A stretch of DNA of 64,000 nucleotides from Latrodectus hesperus. Its lineage: Eukaryota; Arthropoda; Arachnida; Araneae; Theridiidae. The stretch's first letter is position 1. Each line of letters starts with the position of its first letter. Shown here one piece after another: positions 17,430-30,510 of this stretch. Position numbers and translations under genes: made by a program. The notes beneath the pieces are model-generated. The model did no database searches. It saw nothing but the letters and a program-made list of their open reading frames with translations, and had not been told where the DNA came from. The DNA is taken from contig CM075853.1 in assembly GCA_037975125.1 (NCBI GenBank), forward strand, positions 28,758,295-28,822,294, written 5' to 3'.

Positions 17430-18800
17430 AAATTATTAACAGTTTGATTATATACCTGTACTCTCCCCGATTCTTTTGCTTAAAGAAAAAAATTTATTCT
17501 TAAGATTTATGTCACCCCAACCAAAAATATTCAAATTAACCATGAATTGTAATTTACTTTCAAAGAATTTAAAAAAGACTAACCATTTACATTTTTAAGC
17601 GACATTACCAAAATTCATTATTGAGATTTCCAGAAAACATTAAGCTATCTTTATTAGAACATTTTATTGCCTATAAAATTTTGACAAATAAGTTTAAAAG
17701 ACTGTTTGTAATTTAAATGACATATTCTAAAAACTTTTTATCATAAAAAGTTATCCTTAAAATTTCTCTTCTTTTAAAATTATCCTTAAAAGTTATCATT
17801 AAAAAGTTATCCTTATTTTTATCCTTAACAATATCAAAGAAGTGAGCATTTTTAATTATTGCAGACCAACAAAAATGATTAAAATAATTTTCAAGTAAAT
17901 CATGTTTCCATTAAAATATTTGCATTTTTAAACACAGATCATATTTTTTCAATGCAAGCAAATATTGAAGAATTAATTGTTACCCTAAATAACTGCAAAA
18001 TGAGGAAAATTCTGTCCTACAAATACTCATTTAAAAATTAGTCACCAACGACAGAATTTGGTACACAAAAATGAAATTGTCAATTAAAGTAAGAGAAAAT
18101 TTGAAGAGATATGACTGTTGCAGTATAAAACAAAATTTTCTGAAAGTATTAGCTAATAATTCAAGTTCCAAAAAGGTTTTATTTAAAAATAAACCTAAAT
18201 TCTCTAGTAGCATAAGCCAATGAAAAAAACTAAATATTACTTGTAATAATTGTAAGTCGTGAAAATTCTGCACATACATCAGCTTCCTAATGAGTGTAGA
18301 ATTTTCATGAATATTTGTGAATAATTGTTTGGTATGATAAATCTATTTATTTAAGAAAAAAACAAATATATTTATTAATCATCCCATAAAATAGGAACAT
18401 ACATGATAATTAAACGCAATGGAAACAAATAATATTTTGCCATTTATAAATAGCACAAAACGGAGTAATTCATTTTCAGTAATTCACGTGCTTCTTCTAA
18501 GATATAATTCACGTGTAAGTCAGGCATTTCTTCTAAGAATAATACTGTTTCACAATACAAACAGCAAATTTTTTAAGTGAAAGTAAACATTGCTGAATGG
18601 AACGTTGCTACAAATTAGTGTTAAGTGGTGATAATGATGATATGCTCACTCTGTAAGGAATTTACATACGTGCTTTTTAGTGGAATCGTAAATCCTGTGG
18701 TTGGTCGTTGAGCAGTTACCATAAATGTAATGGTCAGGACAAAATTTCTCCCCTTTTAGATCAAAGTCAAAATTGAAGGAATGATTCCTCTGGTGGTGCC
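17430..18800. other. AT-rich non-coding DNA
   Basis: Nothing recognised. Between 17745 and 17825 the phrase 'AAAGTTATCCTTAAAA' recurs four or five times as a small local repeat. Confidence 0.5.
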
Positions 18801-18804
18801 ATCT

Positions 18805-18960
18805 ATCGGATGAGTCTTCGAACAAAGACGTACATTCACCTTCGTGGTGCTCTGGTTAAACGAAAGACGCACCCTACTTCTGATTTAATTTCGCATAGCT
18901 GTCGGCTAGCGAGCTTGGCTTGTCAAAGTGTCATAAATAACAACGATAACAGAATTATAG
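18805..18960 (+). repeat. Short interspersed repeat (SINE-like), + copy
   Basis: This is the sister copy of 17145-17262 in the opposite orientation. The similarity runs from 'CGTGGTGCTCTGGTTAAACG' to 'GTGTCATAAATAACAACGAT', about 118 bases with few differences. The upstream part ('GCCATCTATCGGATGAGTCT') may also belong to the element but is not matched elsewhere here. Confidence 0.75.
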
Positions 18961-19700
18961 ACAAAATACTAAAGTCACTGCCTATGATGATGCCTGGAAT
19001 ACAAGATTCAATAATCTTAGTGCTATTACATGTACATATTTCCCACACCATCGTGCAATATAGGATTATTTTTTAAATAATCACATAAAAAAAGCGAATG
19101 ACTCAGTATCGAGAAGTATATCAAGCAAAATAATGTAGAACACTATATTGTACGTTTTTGGATATTGCATGTGCAATGCATATAGAAGAGTATTTATGGA
19201 GAACAATACATGTGTTTATGTGTAAACGCCTGAGGATTCATTTGTTTTCAGAAGTATTCCTTACATAATATATGACAAAATTGTCTCATAAAAGAACGAT
19301 GCCGAAACCATGCTTAATTTCTTCTAAAAAGCAATATTCGTAAAACGTACAGAAGAGCTGAAACATGATCATTTCAAGCAAGAACCTGACATAAACAGAA
19401 TCCATTGGTTCAGAAACATGAGAAATTAGTTGATCAGCATTAGGTTTAATGGGACCATAATAGAAATTTACAACAATGAGATACATGCCAAGAGAATATC
19501 GTAATCAATCAAATCCTCCATTGTTAGGACAACTGAAATGCATGTAAAGTGAATCTCTGGAGCCCTTGCGTAAAATCAGAGTGAATCAGAGTAACACACG
19601 CCAGTCATCGACAAAGATTAACTAATGGAAAATAGAAAGAAATTCGGAAATATCCGGATTTCTCTTTCTATATTAGTTATATGGAAAGAAGAATGAATAT
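18961..19700. other. Non-coding DNA
   Basis: No feature is recognised. Base composition is slightly less AT-rich between 19200 and 19620, without a convincing reading frame. Confidence 0.45.
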
Positions 19701-19705
19701 AAAGA

Positions 19706-20579
<874 letters not shown>

Positions 20580-21275
20580 TTAATGCGCTGATACTACTTC
20601 TGGAAACAATAAAGCGCTTATATACTACGGCATTGAGTTAAACTAAGATTGAACAGTGTGTGCAGACTAGTTGCTGTCCATGCAACTTCAGCTACATGCC
20701 TCTGTTAATCACCATAATGACTATCGTATGATAACAAGCTAATCTTTTGGCAATCATTGATCAGTTGTTTTCGACTTGGAAGAGATTTCCAGAACATGCT
20801 AACCACGTCAATATTCAGGAGAAGAACATTTTTTTCCATCAAATAAAGTCTCGTACTATACCGACATTATCCACTCATCCTTATCTTGTTTAACAACTTA
20901 ATTTTGCAGTTCTCAGATAAAGAATTAGGCCATAAAATAACAGAAATACAATGATCACTGTTCAAAGTACTTCATTATAAATAAATGGAGAACAAGACAG
21001 GTATCCCTAAGCACTTTAAGCCATCACTCCAAAAAAATAAGCAATATGGCGATGTTGAAAGCACATTAGCATTTTGTGTTCTCTAAAATGTCGCCAAACA
21101 TGAATGCTACCATCATAGTGCTGCAAATAGAATCACGATTCTTCTGAATTCATTCTTTAATCCAGACTCGTTGTTCATCACAACAATCTGTCACGTAACT
21201 TCAAGAATAGCTGATACCATGGTGACCGAGATGACAGTTCATGCTGCAGCAAACGACAACAAACAGTGTTTGGGT
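20580..21275 (-). pseudogene. Decayed Tc1-like transposase
   Basis: Read on the - strand, this stretch is a broken transposase of the Tc1 type. No long frame survives, but consecutive pieces in the right order are visible. First come a degenerate 'CRLLQHELSSRSPW' region and 'RMNSEES' before a stop. Next is 'FYLQHYDGSIHVWRHFREHK' with 'MLMCFQHRHI', corresponding to the family's F-C-L-x-H-D-D-G-R-I-x-V-W-R-x-R-G-E-R and R-H-R-H-T-G segments. A 'GVMA' fragment then stands where G-V-M-V-W-G normally lies. A C-terminal 'KNVLLLNIDVV' segment and a final 'ISALIS' tail follow. Several stops and frame changes lie between them, and the residue expected to be the first catalytic aspartate reads as glutamate. 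Inverted termini were not located. Confidence 0.72.
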
Positions 21276-24200
21276 GATATTAGTTTTCTTGCTTGTAGCT
21301 CCACTTTTCACTTATTCACATGACTCAGAACTACTAACTTACGAATTATAAAGGTTATATGAATACAGAGTCTCTATTCTTTGCTATTATTGAAAGAGGA
21401 TTATTGAGATTAGCTGTCTCATCGATTCAGTATTCTGAAGATACTCATGGGATCTTCACAAAAGGGAAAGATTAACTGAAGTCCCATTAACGTAAAATTC
21501 AACTACTACCAAACTCAGAACCGTCCTGGTAACCATTTTTCCTTCCTATATGGAGTATTGCAGCAGCTTATCTTCAATTAATAACGCTCTCAAATCCAAA
21601 TTCCTAATAAGAATTTGTTGTATAATTTTTTATTCAAACACATTGCAGGCGTCACTATCAAATTTGTTTTGCATAGATGCGTTAAAAAGATAATAATCAT
21701 TTTTTAACATAGCATCTTATTTCTGTTGCGTACATGTCACATGTTTAACGTTTACATTCTTGGTGCAGTGATTTTAATGACCAGCCGTGCATTTAATTCT
21801 AGTAATTTATTATTTGCACACATTTTCTTTGATAACTGGAGCCCAAACTCTTAACAGACTGCTTCATAATTCTTTGTAATTTAAAGTCAGTATGTGTATA
21901 ATAACAATTCATAAATCAAACGGTTATCTGAGCTACTTAATAACCACGATGATGGGGCCATTATTTGAATCATGAAAATATTGCTTGCCTTTTTTTGTTA
22001 ACAAAAAAACAAATAAACTGTCTGGAAGAAGTTAGAAAATAACATTTTCTAAAGTTAGATAATTTAAAGTAAATAAGGCATGCATCGTCCTAAAATAGAA
22101 GTTTCTTTACAAACAAATGAATTAAGAAAAAAAAACTGAAAGAAGAATAATGTACAGTCATGAAAACATTTCGTGCCCGAAAAAAATGAAGATAAAAGGT
22201 TTGAGTGAGCAAAGTATGTAGAATGCTTCGAAGAAAAGATGAAAGAAAATAAAAATGTGTCAAAAGTACTATACTTAAACTTCGGAAGAGCTCTATTAGG
22301 CAGTGCAATTTTTCCTCTTTGTCGATAAACTCAAGCAATTTACTCCAACAATCTTTTTGTTGTATTGATTTTAGATAATTTTCAGCTTATGGTAGAGCAT
22401 TATCGTATGCCCTTTCTAGCGTTTTATTCTAGAATAAGTTAGCTTTGAAGTAACGTTCTCTTTTTTTTTCAATGATTTGTTTGTATACAGTGTTGAGCTG
22501 TACTGATGCACCACAATTTTGACTCGCTTTCGGAATACTATTTTTAGCGAATTTAGTTCATATTCTGAAAAGATCAGAGCATTCCTATAAAACAGATTAC
22601 TAGGGTCAAATTCAATCTCTACTGGTATTAAGGGTAATAAAAAAGTAATTTCAAGTTTGTGGTGGCAAATTGACAAAATCTCTTGCTTCACAGAAAATTT
22701 TATTATTTCAGCTATCAAAACACTGCTTTATAAACCATTGAGGATCGTCTTTTGTTTATTTACATTTTGTTTTGCGCTATGAATCGAGATCCAAAGAAAA
22801 GATATGCAGACTATAAACTTTCTGTAAATACTTTCTTTTGAAAAAATAGAATTAACTAGATGATTGTGTTTTACTTCTTATATTTCGTTTTGTGTTATGA
22901 AGCGAGACCTAAAGAAAATATCTACAGAGAAAGTACCGAATGTCAACTGATTGGTTACACATAAAATATTAAGAATTATTTCGTTTTCTCTCTCTGTCTA
23001 CTCTTACTCTTCTATCATCTAACCATGAGATGACATTCAAGTCTTCGGAGTCGAGGCTATAAAATTTATAAAATAATTCCTTATTATTCTCAACCTTTTA
23101 AGAGTTAAGAACATAAACTCTTAAAAAGTTCAAGCAACCAACAAATTGCGAATATCATAAGTGGTTTCTTTTTCCTTATCCCCGAAAGGTTGCAATTATT
23201 ATATCCGCTAATAAAGTTCTTATATAATATAATGTATAATATTATGTATATAATATGATATAATCATATAGTATAATGGGTATCTAGTAATAAACATAAA
23301 AATATTTATACACTTTTGTACATCTCGGTATCTTCAAAGAACCAGATAGAACATATATTGAATTATTGTTGTAAGAATTTTGAATCAGTTTAAATGAAAG
23401 CAATCCATTGTAAAGATGATTCTGAAAAGTTTTTGAACCACGAATGCTGAATTATTGCTTTACTTTTTAGCACCTATTTTCTCACCAGCCACTTAAAATA
23501 AGTATAATTTAAAACAGACTATGAATTTATTCTGGAAACTAATCATATTAAGATGATTTTGAATGCCTTCTCATTCTAAATCACTGTAAATAGTCTGATT
23601 TATAAAAATATAGTAAATTTAATTATACTGAAGAGATTCAAGTCCTCTTTCAGTTAAGAACGATATTATATACATAAAATGAAATGGAAACAAATCTATC
23701 ACAACCTATTTTGATTTCTATCTAACAAGCAATTACAAAATATACATTTTTTTATTTGTTACAAATTTTGAATCGCTTTGAAACACACTGGGGAAAAAAG
23801 TTTTAAAATTAAAATAATTTATTTAATACGTCTAACTAATAACTTTATATAACTTTACTTTTTATAACCAGACAATCCAATCCTTAACTGGTGTGGATTG
23901 TCTGAATGTAAAAACTGAAAGAATCTGCTGTCATTCGAAGCAATTTGTTATCATAATGGAATCTACAATGCTTCATTAAGTTTCAATAAATTATATCTTA
24001 AGAAATCTAATTCCAGTCATACTAAAACTAACAAACAGCTTAATGGTGCTTCTTATTCAGATTTATATTCTATTAAACGCAGTTGAACTAATTTAAAAAA
24101 TGTTCGAAATAGTTTCTAGACTTAAACGCTTGCCAACTGTTTTTTCTTAACTATTTTCTCAAAAAGTAAACAGTACAAATCATTGAATTTTGTTCTGTTT

Positions 24201-24849
24201 AAACAAGAAATAGCCAATACCAAAAAGTGAGATGAAACTATACTATGAGAAAAGAAGCAGAACTCTCTGGAACTATCTAAAATGGTAACTTAATAGATGA
24301 CTTATTGAAGTCTGCAGTTTTTATCATATTCGTCGGATAATTTGTCAGTTCAGATGTCACATTAGTCAGTTATCTAGAACTCAACAGCTCTGTGTCTTTG
24401 AATGGCAGAAATAGGTAACTGGATATTACCCCCCAATTAAACGAAATATATAATTGCTTCGTCAATGAAATTTAGAAGTGAGGTTTAAAATAGACGTTTT
24501 GTAGATTTTTTTAACGAACAATGAAAGAGAACATAATGACATAGTGCATTTCATTTTAAAGCAAACATGACCAGTTGCACAATAGTACTATTTGAACTTC
24601 AAATATGTCGGATATAAATTTTTAAACAGCAAGTTTCATCGAATAAATATCATAATGATCATATTTCCTTATTAGAATTCCCCACATTAGAAAATTTCAA
24701 ATTAATCACACTTCTGGCATGATTTTTAATTTTTTTCATATTTGAAAAACTTGGTATATTTTTCTGGCAAACATTTTATTTATGGCATTATTCCTAATCG
24801 TTAGCATAAAGAAGGAGAAAGAGAAATCCAGTACTATATTAAATTTAAA
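21276..24849. other. Non-coding DNA, mostly AT-rich
   Basis: 21276-21620 is less AT-rich and could be the upstream part of the decayed Tc1-like element. A diverged tandem duplication with a 120-base offset lies at 22742-22820 and 22862-22940. Both copies contain 'TTTCGTTTTGTGTTATGAA'-like and 'CGAGA(T/C)C(C/T)AAAGAAAA' sequence. A small perfect inverted repeat, CAGACAATCCA/TGGATTGTCTG, is at about 23871-23905. No gene is recognised. Confidence 0.5.
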
Positions 24850-25702
24850 TTAGGTCTACCGGAAAGTTCTGTCCGTTGATCGACGATGATGTTGTTAAAA
24901 CCATAGAGAGAAAGATCTGACAACATCAGAGATCACAGAAAGCTTAATTCAGCTCAGCAAACTATTTCGGACCATTAGGAAGATAGGATTGATATGGAAA
25001 AATTCAAATCTTATCCTTATCTCTGCTTGTTCGACACAAAATCGAGCCATTCTTGAACTGGATAATAACTGAGGAGGTAAAGTGGGTTAACAACGAAAAC
25101 ATCGTAAGGAAAAGGGTATATTGTGCGGAAAACCTAACACTTCCAAATCTAAAACAAAATTGACTCTGAATTCGAAAATGCTGTGTATAGGGCGGAATAT
25201 TTGAAGACCAATACATTATGAGCATTAAAAATTGAACAAAAAGGTTAGTTTGGAAAAGTATTGTCAGCATCTGCATAATTTAAAATCAGCAGTTCAAGAA
25301 AAGAGACCGACAATGTTCCAAGAAAGAGCAATCCAAAAAAGAGGCCAAGAAAACAGCTCGTCAAAAAAATTTCAGAACTAGGCTGGGAAATTCTATCCCC
25401 TATACCATATTCCACGGGCTTATACCACTCCATCTTATTACTTGTTTTTATCTTTACAAAATTTCTTGAAGGAAAAAAATTTAAAATGAAGAAGATATCA
25501 ATCAAGTACTGTTTCAATTTTTCACATGAAAAAAGGTCAAAAATAGGGTATACAAATTGCCCTAATATTCGCAAGAAGTCATTAATTATAATGGCAAAAA
25601 TGGACAGAATATTTCTTGTAATTGCTATACATTAAGTAGTTTTTAAATACTTGAAAAAGGAAGATAATTCAATAAAAAGTTCCCATATTAGACTTATTTA
25701 CT
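24850..25702 (+). mobile_element. Decayed mariner transposon with broken transposase
   Basis: The left end reads 'TTAGGTCTACCGGAAAGTTC' then TGTCCG, a typical mariner terminal repeat; a degenerate counterpart lies near 25675-25702. Between them the + strand holds transposase pieces in the correct order across several frame changes. They are 'DDDVVKTI', 'DLTTSEITESL' (helix-turn-helix region), 'EEVKWVNNENIVRKR' (family G-D-E-K-W-V-x-Y-x-N-x-x-R-K-R), 'CQHLHNLKSAVQEKRP', 'LGWEIL' and 'LFLSLQNFLKEKNLK', ending with 'VINYNGKNGQ'. The aspartates of the first and third catalytic positions are replaced, and the element is about 450 bases shorter than a complete mariner (~1.3 kb). It cannot encode an active enzyme. 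Confidence 0.85.
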
Positions 25703-25985
25703 CGGAATAACTGATCATGCAAGCAAGAAAATGGCAATATTGGCTGCCTTTTTTTTAGAACTATAAATATTAGGCAATGAATAACTCTCAGCCTTACAGA
25801 CTGCTAGCAACAATCAAAGGCTAAAAGCTTCACGATCCACTGATTTTAGTTAGTGTTTCATTAGAGGATTTCCATTGGTACATTGAATGTCATTCTTCTG
25901 CTAAATATGAAAAAAAAGTATATTAAAAACTATTTAATTAACTTTAGCTTGGTGAATACATTAGCTAATCCAGTGATGAAAAATA

Positions 25986-26768
25986 TAGGGTGATCTTTTT
26001 TAAAGGGACAGTGTTTAGAGCGCCCTGTAGCGCGATCTAATATAGCCAGAATGGCACCAAACTTGGTATTCAGACTAATCAAGACACGGGAAAAATAGTT
26101 CCGTGATAAAAAATTTTAGTTCCAAAAATCGCTGCTAGTTCATTTTGTGGCGCTTTTCAATGTATAAAATGTGAGAAATAAGAAATACTGACACTTACAA
26201 TCGTACAATTAAATTATTAATGTTTATTAATAACATTAACTTCCCGGTGATGAATTAGACCACATTCCGTGTGAACTCCGTTCTCAGAAATAACACAGTG
26301 CATTCTGCCTACAATGTTCCCCACAGTCGAATGTAACATGTCACGAGGAATATTCCGCACTGTCATCGTTATGTTGTCCTTTAAAATAGACAAATTTGAC
26401 ACTCCACCAACATAAACGCACGTTCGGTTAACGTGAAAGGCATGACCACTGGAGCTCGTTTACTGCAATTGAGATTATTTATCGGAGCTGTCAACTACTT
26501 GCTTTTATAGTCCCTATTACTGGTACTGTCATTGCACAATATTTGCATTTTTCTTTGATTCCAGTGTTTTATGCTAATTCTCGTTATTATAAACTACATC
26601 TGCGCCACAAAATGCCCTAGCGGTGACTTTAGAACTAAAACTTTTTTTACGGGATTTTTTTCCCATGTCTTGATTAGTCTAAATACCAAATTTGGTGTCA
26701 TTTCGGCTATATTAGATTGCGCTACAGGACGCTCCAAACACTGTCACTTTAAAAAAGATCACCCTGTA
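25986..26768 (-). mobile_element. Internally deleted mariner-like element with ~170-bp terminal inverted repeats
   Basis: The left repeat (25988-26160) begins GGGTGATCTTTTTTAAAGGG, and its reverse complement fills 26600-26766 with about 85% identity by eye. TA dinucleotides flank both ends, as in the Tc1/mariner superfamily. On the - strand, the transposase start 'MPFTLTERAFML' (near 26445-26418) is joined directly to a C-terminal segment in another frame. That segment, 26402-26217, contains 'LKDNITMTVRNIPRDMLHS' and 'NIVGRMHCVISENG', matching the L-K-x-x-I-x-x-x-I-x-x-I-x-x-x-M-L...V-x-x-R...C-I-x-x-x-G pattern of mariner-like transposases in arthropods. The whole catalytic core is missing, so this is a non-autonomous derivative. 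Confidence 0.88.
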
Positions 26769-26769
26769 T

Positions 26770-27850
26770 ATAACATTTTTGCCTTAAATAACATTAATGG
26801 ATATTTCGGTATTTAGGAAAGATTACTTCATGTGTGCTCTCAATTTTCTTATTACATAACACTAACATATTTTTGTTTCTTATACAAAAATAAACAAAAA
26901 TATTTTTCTTTAGTGAAGATAGTTTGAAATTTTGGTTGCCAAAATTTAACTTTATATGATGAATATAGTAATAATATATTTTATAAGTATTTGCATAGCT
27001 ATACAATTACTCTTGCATAAAAATCATAAATGATTTTTTATGATTTTCAAATAGATGAAACAAAAAGAAATCAAAATTTCTGTTGGAGAGTATAAAATAT
27101 CTGATAACCTTCTGTCGTGAAGTTGTAACAGATTATTCAACATAACTTAGCGCACAATCTTCAGTACCTCAAATGTATTTGTCAGAAGCTTGTGGCACAA
27201 TTTAATCCATGAATCTAAAGTGATTATTAAAATAAACCGGCTGTTTTGATTTTAAACACACTTGATTCTTACTCACAAATAAACTTTGACTAAGACAGCT
27301 GATATAAAAAAAATTAAAACTCATCAATTATGTAAGGGTAGCAAATTCAATTTTTTGAAAAATATCATGATTTACTAAAATAAAATCATATATGAAAATG
27401 AAAGGTTGAATAATTTATAATATATTTATCAATTGACAAAATGCCCAAATAAAAATAAACTGACAAAATGCCCTTTATTTTTTAACATTTCTAATAAGAC
27501 AGAGTATTAATAAAGCGTATATTAATTCCTATTCATATTGAAAGTATATTCTCTTATTTTCTTCATTGTTAAAACAATTTTTATGTATATCCATCCAGGA
27601 GAAAACTGGTAGATAATGTAATTCCTAGTATACACAAGAGCTAAAAGTATAAATTCCTAGTATATAAAATAAAATATAGAAGTTCTCGCCTGTGAACAAA
27701 TATATTGCTTAGCATGTCGCAATCATTATGACAATGCACTATTAAACTATTTTAAAGATATGGTCACCATACATTTTCAGAATGAAACAAATTATAATTG
27801 TATCTTAAGACAGCAATAATTTTAGGACCTAATATCTATTCTTAAATCTG
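26770..27850. other. AT-rich non-coding DNA
   Basis: No gene is seen. The phrase 'AAATTCCTAGTATA' occurs twice (27620-27670) and 'TGACAAAATGCCC' twice (27430-27475). Confidence 0.5.
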
Positions 27851-28030
27851 ATGAGCTGACCGCCGAATGGTTAAAGCTTTGACCTTCGGCACAACACTTC
27901 TTGGGTTCGAATCCCAATTTGGGTTTGAGTATATACGGGGACTCGGAATTCACATAAAATTGTTCTCGATCTATAATTAGCCTTTATGTGCAAAAATAAC
28001 CGTTGAACCGCAAATAAAGATTTCTAAGCA
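27851..28030 (+). mobile_element. tRNA-derived SINE
   Basis: The head has a plausible internal pol III promoter: an A-box-like 'GACCGCCGAATGGTTAAAGC' and a B-box 'GGGTTCGAATCCC' 42 bases further on. It is followed by an unrelated body, 'GGGACTCGGAATTCACATAA' and 'ATTAGCCTTTATGTGCAAAA'. The head does not fold into a full tRNA (the acceptor stem is not paired), so this is a SINE rather than a tRNA gene. The 3' boundary is approximate. Confidence 0.65.
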
Positions 28031-28843
28031 ATTAAAGACCTTCAAGAGCTTACCCTTCAAGAAACACACTTGACTAAATCAATATGAATAATTCATTTCT
28101 GTGTACGATATATTCTTTAAAACTTTCCTTTTTTTAAATAATTTTACTGAGCTTTAGCAACTATTTTTCTTTCATATTGTTTGGTTCCAACCAACAAACA
28201 TTTAGAGTAATTGATATAAAAACATATAAAAAATATAGTATGTATATACGTAAGGCACAGCCGAAAATACTTTTGATGTGAAACTTAAGCAATCTTGTGG
28301 AAACTAATATAAAAACACAATAAGATAGGAATAAACGAAATAGAAGAAAAAATATAACCATAATTGTTTGAATGAAAGTGGAAACAGAATCTGTGGTAAA
28401 AATATTTTCTACAAAATAAAACTTTGGTTGAAAGAGAACTTACTTTTGCCTGGAAGAGTGAATAAAAAGCATCCTCGCTGAAAGCCAATGGAAAGGAAAC
28501 ACTTAACTGCAAGAGAACTTTTTAACTTTCCAACTTTTTTCTTGAAGAGTAGAATTGTTACAAACTTTCCTCATAATAATAGAATAAAATGTTTTCCAGT
28601 CCGCCAAATTACAAATCGAAGATGGCGAGAAATAGATTCAAATTTAAATGCAGTCATTATTTAATGGTAATTAAAATTTGGTAGTTAAATTTAATACTTA
28701 ATTTATATAATTTAATATTAAATTATCATTTTAATAATAACTAAGGAAAGAGATTTAAAATAGTCTTTCGAAATTGTAAGGAGTCATTGCAAATAATACC
28801 TGTGTTTATTATTCGTTGTGTACTATATTTAAACCACGAACAC
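28031..28843. other. AT-rich non-coding DNA
   Basis: No recognisable feature. Confidence 0.5.
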
Positions 28844-29036
28844 CATGCTCGTTAGTTTAGTTTGCTTGTCGCATAACTGTCTTTTTTTGCACCTGAGGGT
28901 TAATTTGACCGGGACCTTCAACTTAAAGAGGACTCCTTCTTACTACAGATATTTAAGCCCAAGGTGGGAGTTCAAACGCACGAGTTATTGAACTGAAGGC
29001 AAGAGCGCTAATCATTTGTGGCTACAATCTCAGCCA
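28844..29036 (-). mobile_element. tRNA-derived SINE
   Basis: On the - strand the head reads 'GATTGTAGCCACAAATGATT' then AGCGC (A-box region). The B-box-like 'CGTTTGAACTCCCACC' lies about 35 bases later. The body contains 'GTCCCGGTCAAATTAACCCT' and 'CAGGTGCAAAAAAAGAC'. The head resembles a tRNA only in its promoter boxes. No clear target duplication was found. Confidence 0.6.
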
Positions 29037-29128
29037 TAATTTTCATTAACATCCATTTATAGGAAAAATATCAACTCTTATTTTTCAATTTGACTGATGA
29101 TAAAATATAAAACTAAATACAGATTTAT

Positions 29129-29569
<441 letters not shown>

Positions 29570-29730
29570 TTTTATAATACTGAATTATTTATATTGTAAT
29601 GTTAAATATCAGTAGCACTGCATTAAATATAATAAAAATTTTAAATACTAATTACGTTCTCGTGAACCAGTAAGTTTAATAATTCAACCCACTGGCATAA
29701 TTTTTTCACATAGATAAATCATTAAGACAA

Positions 29731-30503
29731 CAGCCACCAGGCGCGTCGGCAAGTGGTGGATAGCCGAATGTACTGTAAGAATGACAGGATAGCCTTGAAT
29801 ATAGAATCAGAGGCCGCGAACCAGCTCCCGTAAACCCTGGTGTTATGCGATCCGTGCCTAGGGCTAATTGGCACCGCGATATTGGTGTCTTAACGGAGCC
29901 TCTAGTTGCTTGGCGAACTTCTAGAGTAATTTGCCTTCCCCAGTAACTCAGGCAATGCTGGGTGGACTTATATTACCTGAGCTTTTTAATTGTTATATTG
30001 TGGCTGAAAAGACACAAGAAGTAACAAACCTTTCTGCATTTGCAGGTGAAGCCTCTAAAGTAGACTTTGCTGAAAAAGACAAGGGAACTCAGAGGCAATC
30101 TTGTAAAGGGGCAGCAATGAATCCTTCACTTGAGGTAGAAATGACCTCCAAACCATCTTCTTCTGGTGAAAGTCAGTAAGCTATTCAAAGCATGACTGAG
30201 TTTCTGACCAGGTGGGACTGTTTCAGCAAGACCTTATCTGCTGGAAATGTTATATGCAAGAGGAAACGGCAGAGCATGTCATTTACGAATGTGAGGCTTT
30301 TGCCCTCCTAAATTAACTTCTTTAGGCTTCATCCATACTAGAGAGTTACACCTAGACTCCATTAAAGGGTTATCGGACTTTATTAGTAAAGTGGGTGATC
30401 CGAGCAATTGGAACTAGGAAACATTGGGTTTGGAGTTAATGGTACAAAATGCTGATAAAAGCAGAAGTGCCCAATGACATACAAACCCAATTTTAAGAAG
30501 AAG
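29731..30503 (+). mobile_element. Internally deleted non-LTR retrotransposon (5' end joined to 3' end)
   Basis: The first ~480 bases look like a LINE 5' untranslated region. They are followed by the start of a first open reading frame at 29931 ('MPSPVTQAMLGGLILPE...'), which runs 82 residues to a stop at 30177. At about 30212 the sequence switches to the same 3' segment found at 9211-9503: zinc-knuckle remnant with 'EETAEHVIYECEAFA'-like residues, 3' untranslated region and an AAG-rich tail. All of ORF2 up to the knuckle is missing. The insertion is bounded by AAGACAA at 29724-29730 and 30504-30510, a probable 7-base target duplication. Either a deletion followed insertion, or a shortened RNA was retrotransposed. 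Confidence 0.8.
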
Positions 30504-30510
30504 AAGACAA

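Noticed and set aside
25004..25574. Two overlapping - strand frames with hydrophobic stretches that look like a membrane protein
   Set aside because: The opposite strand carries ordered mariner transposase fragments; these frames are shadows.
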